From Candidatus Pelagibacterales bacterium (GTDB taxonomy: Bacteria > Pseudomonadota > Alphaproteobacteria > TMED109), in contig PCCU01000052.1 in assembly GCA_002732015.1 (NCBI GenBank), positions 1 through 10,225 on the forward strand: a stretch of DNA of 10,225 bases. Reading direction: 5' to 3'. Each line of letters starts with the position of its first letter. Position 1 is the stretch's first letter. Made by a program: the position numbers and the translations under genes. The notes under the pieces were generated by a model that made no database searches, was not told the DNA's origin, and worked only from the letters and a program-made list of their open reading frames with translations. This document shows positions 1-8,000 of this stretch, one piece after another.

Positions 1-2270
1 AAGCACCATACTATATCAAGGTTAAGAGACGTCCATTCGGTGCATTTGGTGGTGTATTAGACAATCACGTTGATACTACACCAATATACAAGGTCAACGT
101 ACAGTTTGATGCTACATGGACAGAGCAACCACTTGACAATGATACTAGTGCAACTGACCCAGTATATCTCTCAGAGTTTGGTGGTAGTCTAACAAATAAT
201 GATTATGTTATCGTTGATAGAGACGACTCACCAAAAGTTCCAGAATATATCAAGGTTATCACACCTCTTGCTCAACAGGTACAGAAGTTTAGAGTATCTA
301 ATTGTGCTGATCCAGATGAGGATGTATTTGTAGTTAACTCTGTAACTGGTGAGGTACAGATTGGTAATCCAAACATACCTGGCTCAGTTCTAACAATCAA
401 TTCATCACTTAACATGGATGGTGGTTGTGGAACTCTAGGAACTGTAGAGTTTACTGGAGATACAAATGCTGGTACAAATGTAATTACAAATGTACAGGTC
501 GTAACTTCTGGTAAGACAATTGCTGATCTTCAGAGAGGAGATGTAGTTTCTGTTGTTACAGACTCATCACCACTTAAGATATTCCAAGATACCACTGTTG
601 ATTTTGTGTTTGGTGGTGCTGTCTACTTAAGTAGAACTATAATTGGTTCTTCTTCAGTTAGTGGAGGAACATTCAAAGCACAAAGAAACGAGAGAATAAC
701 AGCAACTGATGGTGGTAACAACACTACATTTGACGTTGACACATGCTCAGGTACAACAACAATTGGTACACATGCTGGTAGATTTGATCTCAACTTAGCA
801 TGGTCAAGTGCTGCTGGTATTCTTACAAATGCTAATCTACCATCAGCGTTGAATGATGATAACATAATAACATATGGTTATTATGCAGATCCAACAAGTA
901 TACAGTCAAATGGTGCTAGTTCAACTATTATATCAACTGCTGCTGGTTCTGGATCAGGAACATTACAAATTGCTCTACAGCAGATTGGAGAAGGAACTGG
1001 TAAATTTACAGTTGGTGACTTAATCGCTGTAGGACCTCTAACATCATTTACTAGCACAACTGGTCAGATTGAATTTATGACAATCACTGATGTTGTAGAT
1101 GGAACGAATACAATCGTTGCAACTAGAGCACAGGAAGGCACAGTTGAGATGAGTCATCAGCAATCTGATGTTGTTAGAAGAGTTATCAAACATGAGAGAC
1201 AATCTCTAGTGGTTGATGCTCAGATCAGACAAAGATTAGCAGCAGGAGTTCCAACCGATTACTTATCAGTAATTCTAGAGAGAGGATATATCTCACAAAC
1301 AAAACTAGATTACAAGCAATGGTTAAGATTCAGTAACACATCCAGTGGTGTTGAGATATTAACCAATGTGAACGGTAGGTTATATGGCAAGAATCATACC
1401 AGTCAGATGGATGAGCAACTTGGTGATGGTGCTAAGTCTTACAGAGAAGGTAGTCTAACTGTTACAGACAACTTAACTCTAGAGGGTGGTAACTTCGTAA
1501 TCTACGATAGTGTCAAACAAACTAAACTATTCCAGTTTGTTAATGATGATGGACATGCTGACCACTCAGGTCTAATTAACTGGGATGCTGGTGTGATAGG
1601 AAGAGGTGACTTGTTCTTATATCCAACATCTTGCCCAGAGAATGTTATCACAACATTAGCATGTGAACCATCATTCTCAGTTGATAACTTAGGTAACGTA
1701 ACTGCTCTGACAACATTGACAGTTACAGGTGTACCAACACCAACTCCAACAGAGGAAGATGTGTTCTCTGTAAGGAATCTAGGCATCAGTGGTGGTAGTG
1801 AATATACTATCAAGAAAGATCGTTCAATTGATGCATTTGGATTACAAAACTTCACCACATCAAATGGTGCAAGACATACTAGATACTTATCAGCAGCATC
1901 ACCAGAGGCAGATCTAACATTGATCGCAAACATAGTTTACATGGTCAATGTTCAGAACACACAGACATTAATCGTTACACTACCAGCAGCACCAAAAACT
2001 GGTGATGTTGTAAGAATGATTGATGTAGGTGGTAACTTGAAATACGATACTACACTGGTCATCAGAACTCCTGAGACAAGTGGCACACCAATACAAGGTG
2101 ATGCGGTTGGAACACTATTTGGAGATAGAATAACACCTTATCCATCTGGTGAACTCGTAGTTCAGACACCTAATGCAGGATTTGCATTAATATATCTTGG
2201 AGCGATTGATAGTAATAATCAAATAGGCATCCCAACTAGTGTACAAGGTTGGTGGTTAATGGAGGTATAA
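1..2270 (+). CDS. Phage virion structural / tail-fibre-like protein, 3' part (5' truncated)
   Basis: The reading frame is open from the left edge (first complete codon at base 3) to TAA at 2268-2270, giving 755 visible residues. The ATG at 414 is only an internal methionine, because about 137 sensible residues precede it in frame. No enzymatic motif is visible. The protein is rich in Thr, Ser, Asn, Gly and Val with an alternating beta-strand pattern, as expected of an extracellular phage appendage. A short repeat, [D/S]-x-F-x-V-x-x-x-G-x-[V/I], recurs at 321-362, about 1671-1728 and 1758-1811, resembling fibre-shaft segments. The C-terminal part (about 1980-2270) has LPAAPKTGDVV, VGGNLKYDTTLVIRTP and SGELVVQTPNAGFALIYLG, and ends in GWWLMEV. 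I believe such an ending is common on long fibre proteins of T4-like marine phages, but this is from memory. Placement before three collar-domain adhesins supports a fibre or baseplate-appendage role. The exact gene (for example a gp10-like or long-fibre protein) cannot be fixed without the N-terminus. Confidence 0.8.
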   Translation, partial: APYYIKVKRRPFGAFGGVLDNHVDTTPIYKVNVQFDATWTEQPLDNDTSATDPVYLSEFGGSLTNNDYVIVDRDDSPKVPEYIKVITPLAQQVQKFRVSNCADPDEDVFVVNSVTGEVQIGNPNIPGSVLTINSSLNMDGGCGTLGTVEFTGDTNAGTNVITNVQVVTSGKTIADLQRGDVVSVVTDSSPLKIFQDTTVDFVFGGAVYLSRTIIGSSSVSGGTFKAQRNERITATDGGNNTTFDVDTCSGTTTIGTHAGRFDLNLAWSSAAGILTNANLPSALNDDNIITYGYYADPTSIQSNGASSTIISTAAGSGSGTLQIALQQIGEGTGKFTVGDLIAVGPLTSFTSTTGQIEFMTITDVVDGTNTIVATRAQEGTVEMSHQQSDVVRRVIKHERQSLVVDAQIRQRLAAGVPTDYLSVILERGYISQTKLDYKQWLRFSNTSSGVEILTNVNGRLYGKNHTSQMDEQLGDGAKSYREGSLTVTDNLTLEGGNFVIYDSVKQTKLFQFVNDDGHADHSGLINWDAGVIGRGDLFLYPTSCPENVITTLACEPSFSVDNLGNVTALTTLTVTGVPTPTPTEEDVFSVRNLGISGGSEYTIKKDRSIDAFGLQNFTTSNGARHTRYLSAASPEADLTLIANIVYMVNVQNTQTLIVTLPAAPKTGDVVRMIDVGGNLKYDTTLVIRTPETSGTPIQGDAVGTLFGDRITPYPSGELVVQTPNAGFALIYLGAIDSNNQIGIPTSVQGWWLMEV
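2261..2265 (+). promoter_or_regulatory. Strong Shine-Dalgarno site for the first collar gene
   Basis: GGAGG lies in the last codons of the upstream gene, 8 bases before the ATG at 2274. It is one of only two strong ribosome-binding sites in the window and supports the chosen start of the 442-residue protein. Confidence 0.8.
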
Positions 2271-2273
2271 TAA

Positions 2274-3602
2274 ATGCCAAGTTACAACCGTATAAAAGCA
2301 CAGAAAGCCAGTCCAGTCGGTACAATCATGCCATGGACTGGTAGTACAAGCGATTCAGCATTGGTTGCTGATGCAATACCAAAAGGTTGGATAGTGTGTA
2401 ATGGTGCTCAACTCAAAGCAAAGGATTATCCTATTCTTGCACAAATACTAGGCAATGAATACGGTCCTGTAGTGGAGGCTGGACAACCATTTGTTGGTAT
2501 ATCTAATTCATATCCAAGTTATAATGACGACGATGTATTTAATTTACCATCTTTAAACCAGACAGTTCCAATTGACTTAGAAGGAAACTTGTTGACAGGT
2601 GTAGAATTAAGTGTCATAGGTCAATATGTTTCTAAAAACGGATTTGAAGGCAATCAACCATTAACAAATGTATTGTCATATATTGATGCAGAGTTTATAA
2701 CAGATCCAGCAGCAGAATTATCAGGAAAAATAAAAGGTATTACTCTTGAGGAACCATCATACTTTGATACTATTAGAACCATACCTAGAAAACTAGGTGT
2801 TGAACATACTGCAACACATACACATCCAAGACCATCAGATGGTACTGTATATCCATCTGTAGAATTAGGTGGTGCTTATGTAGGTCTATTTGAAGCAGGA
2901 TATTTTGAGACTCAAGGAAATGAATATTCAACAGGATCAGATGTAGGTTATTCTAACGCAGAACCATTAGCAGATAGATTTGATACAGGTGAAGTTTTCT
3001 GGACAGCATATGACCCTGCAGCAACATCATTAGTTACATGTGATAATTTTAAGCATTTTGGTTCATCATCTGACGTCATACCACTAGTGCCAAGTATTGA
3101 TAGAAATATTCCAAGTTATGGACAAACAACTGGTGCACCTGGTGCTGGTGGATATGCAGATAACAACTCATGTGTGTCACAGGTACAGCAACCAGCAGTC
3201 ACTGCTCCATTCCCACCACCTGGCACATATCTAGGACAAACTAATTATTATAAATCAGATCAAGTTCCATTAGCGAGAAGGGGTGGTGGTGCAACTCCTC
3301 CAGTCACAGATCCAAATGATTATTATAATGCACCTGACACAGCAGCTGGTAGAGATTTTCCATATCCTGTAACACTAAACCATAGTGGTGATGCTTTTAC
3401 TGATCCATCATTAGGATCACACAATCATTTTACCGTTGACATAACAATGACCAATGGACAAATGAATATACCTAACACTATACTCATAAATAATATGACT
3501 ACTGGAAACATAGAACCCATAAATGTTGACAGAGCATTGAGTGTACAGATAAATCCAAACACACCATCCTTAGTCGTATTGTATATCATCAGAGCATACT
3601 AA
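2274..3602 (+). CDS. Phage tail collar domain protein, short-tail-fibre/adhesin-like (first of three)
   Basis: This 442-residue protein probably acts on the virion surface in receptor binding. Residues 13-64 match the phage tail collar family: SPVGTIMPW, then PKGWIVCNG (36-44) and KDYPILAQILGNEYG (50-64), followed by the FNLPSL element (89-94). Two His-x-His motifs follow: HTATHTH with His182 and His184, and SHNH with His383 and His385. In T4 gp12 and the gp37 tip such motifs coordinate metal ions between trimer chains, and the same role is inferred here. The roughly 200 residues between them are rich in Pro, Gly, Tyr and Asp and match nothing I recognise. The protein ends in LVVLYIIRAY, a typical collar-protein terminus that the two downstream proteins share in form. 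The start is supported by the GGAGG site 8 bases upstream. The stop overlaps the next gene's ATG by one base. It could be called a T4 gp12-like short tail fibre, but orthology is not established. Confidence 0.85.
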   Translation: MPSYNRIKAQKASPVGTIMPWTGSTSDSALVADAIPKGWIVCNGAQLKAKDYPILAQILGNEYGPVVEAGQPFVGISNSYPSYNDDDVFNLPSLNQTVPIDLEGNLLTGVELSVIGQYVSKNGFEGNQPLTNVLSYIDAEFITDPAAELSGKIKGITLEEPSYFDTIRTIPRKLGVEHTATHTHPRPSDGTVYPSVELGGAYVGLFEAGYFETQGNEYSTGSDVGYSNAEPLADRFDTGEVFWTAYDPAATSLVTCDNFKHFGSSSDVIPLVPSIDRNIPSYGQTTGAPGAGGYADNNSCVSQVQQPAVTAPFPPPGTYLGQTNYYKSDQVPLARRGGGATPPVTDPNDYYNAPDTAAGRDFPYPVTLNHSGDAFTDPSLGSHNHFTVDITMTNGQMNIPNTILINNMTTGNIEPINVDRALSVQINPNTPSLVVLYIIRAY

Positions 3603-3604
3603 TG
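3600..3604 (+). promoter_or_regulatory. TAATG stop-start overlap (translational coupling)
   Basis: The TAA of the first collar gene shares a base with the ATG of the second. No convincing Shine-Dalgarno sequence lies in the 20 bases upstream, so initiation probably depends on ribosomes terminating at the previous stop. Confidence 0.6.
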
Positions 3605-5023
3605 GCAGTATTATATTCAAAAGAAAAAGGAAAACTAGGGACACTTACTGGTTCTATTATAAACTGGTCAAATCAATTGACATCAAACGATCCTGCAGAC
3701 CTTTTAGTATACCAAACTCTTCCTGCTGGTTACTTGAGATGTGATGGTTCAGTTTATCTAGCAGAAAATTTTCCAGAACTTGCTGCCATATTAGGTGTAG
3801 GTTCTAATTGTAGATATAAAAAACCAGATACAACTTTACTTGACAATCAATTTCAAGTACCAGATCTTAGTGCAAAATCTACTAAGACATCATTTGGTGC
3901 AAACTTAGGAGATTATCAGGACACATATCTATTGAATGATGCAGAGCAAGAGATAACAAAATCTGGTGTAGGACTAGAAGTTAGTAGTAACATAGGTACA
4001 TCATTTGAAATACAATATCAAGGTAACTTCTTTTTACCATCACAAACCATTGAGATAACAGGACAACCTGGTTTTGCTAGATCCAGTGGTAACTACACAG
4101 AAGAAACAGAAGTATTACATACAGCATTCCAACCACATGCTCATTTCCATGATGGTAAAAGAGCTAGAACTGCATCACCCACGAGTGAATTTAGTTTGTT
4201 TGGTAGAAACTCATACAAATCTAAGTCCACATTATGCATATCATCGTGGGCAGACAATACTACTCAACCATTATGTAAAGCAGCAGCATCTAAATTTGTT
4301 GCTGCCTTGATGCCTAACAGAAACAAATCAAATCAGTGCTTTACTTTCTTGGTTGGAGGTCCGTCTCAGGAAACCTACGAGTATTATGGTGGATGTTGGA
4401 ATGGTTGTACATTTGAAGATACAGGTCAGTGTCTTGTACCTGGCGATATTCCTATATTAAATCCAGATGGAAGTGGTACACCAACAGGTCAGTTTTATCA
4501 ATTTGGATGTAGTAGTAATGGTACTCAGTTAGGGTGGCCGATGTATTCTCCAGAGGGAACAGCACCACAAACAGGATTTTGTGGAAATATGCCATATCAG
4601 GGAGATATGACCTGTAAAACAGGACCTAGATGTAACCAAGGACCTGCAAACTGTAACGATTACAATGATTATAAACAGGCAACAGGTCAACAACCACCAA
4701 CTCATCAGAAATTAGGAGCAAACTATACACCAGCACTTGTAAGTAAAGCAACTCAAGTGCCATTTGACTCACAGGCAGACACCCCTGCTTTTGCTGCTCT
4801 TAATAATACAGTTACTGACGTAGAAGAGTTTGGTAGAGAATGTATACACAAACATTTCATGCCTTTTGAGCAGGATCCACATAACTTTTTTGTTGTAACA
4901 CAACCAACATACATCCCTGCTGATGAGATAACATCTACAATTCAAATAGATGTTAATGAACAAAACAAAGCAGATGGTTATATACAACCATTTCTAGTCC
5001 AAGAATTTTTAATTAAATATTAA
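3602..5023 (+). CDS. Phage tail collar domain protein with cysteine-rich insert (second of three)
   Basis: This 473-residue protein is a diverged relative of its two neighbours. The N-terminal collar motif runs from GTLTGSIINW through LPAGYLRCDG (40-49) and ENFPELAAILG (55-65), then FQVPDLS (84-90). The first histidine cluster is PHAHFH (His179, His181, His183) and the second is IHKHF (His416, His418), with His427 shortly after. Metal binding by these, as in T4 gp12, is inferred. Residues 212-351, between the two clusters, hold 11 cysteines among Gly, Asn, Pro and aromatic residues, which is unusual for a phage fibre and absent from both neighbours. The C-terminus is FLVQEFLIKY, similar in form to IIRAY and LIKAL next door. 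No ribosome-binding site is evident, and the ATG overlaps the preceding stop. The likely role is a receptor-binding fibre or fibre tip. The substrate is unknown. Confidence 0.82.
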   Translation: MAVLYSKEKGKLGTLTGSIINWSNQLTSNDPADLLVYQTLPAGYLRCDGSVYLAENFPELAAILGVGSNCRYKKPDTTLLDNQFQVPDLSAKSTKTSFGANLGDYQDTYLLNDAEQEITKSGVGLEVSSNIGTSFEIQYQGNFFLPSQTIEITGQPGFARSSGNYTEETEVLHTAFQPHAHFHDGKRARTASPTSEFSLFGRNSYKSKSTLCISSWADNTTQPLCKAAASKFVAALMPNRNKSNQCFTFLVGGPSQETYEYYGGCWNGCTFEDTGQCLVPGDIPILNPDGSGTPTGQFYQFGCSSNGTQLGWPMYSPEGTAPQTGFCGNMPYQGDMTCKTGPRCNQGPANCNDYNDYKQATGQQPPTHQKLGANYTPALVSKATQVPFDSQADTPAFAALNNTVTDVEEFGRECIHKHFMPFEQDPHNFFVVTQPTYIPADEITSTIQIDVNEQNKADGYIQPFLVQEFLIKY

Positions 5024-5024
5024 A

Positions 5025-8000
5025 ATGGCAACATACAGGAATTCATACGCTAATTATTATTCCGATAAGACTGGTAACCACTCTCCTGTCGGAACGATTC
5101 TTCCTGTCTTTGCAGATATTAACTTAGCATCACAAGAACCTGAGTACGCATATCCACAGCATTTGTATTGTGATGGTAAAGAACTAAACATTCGTGATTA
5201 CCCAGAGTTATACAGTATTATACAAAACAGATATGGTGGTTCTGCATCAGTTACAAAGACTCAAGCAAACCAACCTGGCGGATTACAAGCATCATTTATC
5301 CAGAATAATAAGTTATTTTTTAAATTTTATTGGGATTCTAGCAATAATAAAGTAAGTGTAAAAAGACCATATCCATATGGTGCAGTGTTTAGGTTCAATA
5401 ATTTAATAACAAATCCATATGGTGCATTTGGAACATCTAGTGTATTTGATCAAGAAACATTTTATTCATTACTAGAACCATCAGAGGACACATCTAGTTC
5501 TCCATATCAGTTTAATAATGTATTTACATATGAGGTAGGGTTTCCTGATACAGTTGATATATCTACTGTCAACACATTAAATTATCTGATTAATTTTACT
5601 GCAGCAGGAATCACACACCCTGAGATCATCGTACAAAAATCATTTACGTTCTCAGATTTTCCATATAATATCGGAACTTTTGCTTTACCAGATTACAGAC
5701 AAAGAAAGATACTTGGATTTGGTAACGTCAACGGAGCAGGAACAGCAACACCAGAAAATGCAATCAACAACTTTGTTGGACAAACTGGTGGTTCATGGTA
5801 TATTCCTAAGTCAACGCTGATTGATAGTGGTGAGTTCTTTGTTATTGGTGATGTAAAGAGTACAGGATACAATTCAATTACAGCAGATATTCCAGCATAC
5901 TTGACAGGATCAGTCAAGTATCGGGTAGGACCTATGGATGACTATGTTTTTCCATTCCCTCCTACACACAGTCATAGAATATTATCAGTAGAGGTTGATG
6001 AGACAAAACTTGTAGAGTTAAGTGGTACCCCTGTTGATAAGTTTGCTGTAACTTATATTAGTAGTAGAGCAAACGTCAATTTATTTGAACCAAATGGATC
6101 TGCTGGTGGTGCATTAGGTCACTCACATGGTCTGATTGGTGTACCATTACAAAATGCACAGACAGCAACATATGGTAACACTAATGGCATCGGTGAAACA
6201 CTATCAAATACTGGTGCTGGACAATACCAATACATGGTATCAGAGTCTGCAACTATAATTGTTACCTCAATAACATATGATTCTAACAGTGGATTTATAA
6301 CAGTCAATACAGATGGTAATCATAATTTATCAGTAGGTGATATTGTAACTGTAAGTAATGCTTCTCCATCAGAATTTGTTGGTAATTTTACTATCGTAAC
6401 AGATGGATTTAGTCTCACTAATTTTAATGTATTACCAAGAGATGGAGAAACTCCTACACAAGCAACTGCTGGTGGAGCAAGTATAAATGTGAAATTAGCA
6501 AATGGTTATTTTGCTGAGACAGAAGTTGTAGTGCCACCAAGAATATATGTCGTTGACCAGAACACAACTGTAGGTGGTAAAGAACAAACATTTACAGTGC
6601 CAGGTAATACTATTGCAATACAAGAAGATACTTTTACTGGAACTGCTGGAACAACAGTATTAAAACCAAGTCCACAACAGGGACAAGTTGATGGATGTGT
6701 AATAACTATTGCTGCACCTGGCGGTGGTGGTGCAGATAGTGACAACAATGGTACAGATGGTGGATACGCAGAAGTTGGTATAACTGTTGATGGTAATTTC
6801 TACACTATCAGAGTCACAGGTGGTACTGGTGGACAATCAGGTTCTAACGGAGGAGCAGCTGGTGTTGGAGGAACAATTGAGGTTCCACAGGTATTATTAG
6901 ATGACAGTAGATTTAATATAGGTTGGGTAGATGGACAAGATGGACAAGCTGGTGGTATACCAGGTCTTGGTGGTAATGATGTTTTAGGTGGAGGTGTATC
7001 AACATCACAGGCAGGAGCAGAAACCACAGGTGGAAATGGTACAGCACAGACAAAAACTATCAATGGTTCTTCTCCAGAAGAAGTATTTACAACAAATGGA
7101 TCATGGCAGATACCAACATTACTAGTCAATGAAGTAAGTAGATCCATTGCAATTGAGATCTCTGGTGGTGGTGGAGGTCCTGGTAATGCTAACGCAAACT
7201 CTGGATGTACAGGACAGTGGCCAGGTTGGCCAACAGCAACATCAGGTAGAAGTGGTGCACTTGGTGGATATGGTGGTAGAGGTGCAAGAATAAGTGGTGT
7301 TCTTGAAGCACAGACTGGAACATTAAGTTGGGAACTAGGACAAGGTGGTAGAGTTGGTTTCAACAGGAGATCAGGAACATCAGGTCAAGGAACAACTGGT
7401 AACGACCCTGCTACAGGACAACCTTGGGGACCTCCATGGCCAGGTGGTGTTGGTACAGGATACGAACCAGATGGTGGAAATCCTGGTGTACTTGGTGCTA
7501 CTGGAACTATATCTGGTGCTGGTGGTAGAGGTGCATGGGGTAATGGTGCAACCGCAGGATCAGGTGGTAGTGTTACAGGTCTATTCTACAATGGAATCCT
7601 CATCGCTGGTGCTGGCGGTGGTGGTGCTGGTGGAGGATCAGGTGGTGGTAACAACGGTGGTGGAACTGTTGATGGTTGTTATCCTGGTGGTGACGCTACA
7701 GGACCTACACAGTCACTTCTTACAATAGCAGGAGCAATAGACTTTGCTAATGGTGGTAGTGGATCTCAAGGAGGATGCTCTGCTGGTGGTGGTGGAGGTG
7801 GTGGTGCTGCTTGCGGTATCATTAACTCAACGCCAGGTGGTATTGGTGGCCAAGCGGGTATCGGACATAATGGAAATGGTGGTGGTACTGGTGGTTCAGA
7901 GGGTATTTCTGCAGTCAGAGCAGGATATTTCACAAGTGTAAATGCAGATTCTAATGGTGCATTACCATCAGAGACAGGATATGTAAAAATACAGTACTCA

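Noticed and set aside
414..416. ATG at 414 as the start of the first gene
   Set aside because: The frame is open from base 3 with the same composition and includes the DVFVVNSVTG motif. There is no ribosome-binding site before 414, so it is an internal methionine of a truncated gene.
3485..3492. CATAAATA, one base from the T4-type late promoter octamer TATAAATA, 110 bases before the second collar gene
   Set aside because: It lies inside a coding region, and one-mismatch octamers are expected by chance in AT-rich DNA. TATAAATG near-matches at 9055 and 9299 are equally well explained by codons. Transcript 5'-end mapping would be needed to support a promoter.
6800..7941. Open frames of 60-190 codons on both strands across the glycine-rich region
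   Set aside because: They are by-products of GGT/GGA repeats: the antisense frame becomes Pro/Cys-rich and the shifted frame becomes Val/Leu-rich. They have no ribosome-binding sites and lie wholly inside the 1344-residue gene.
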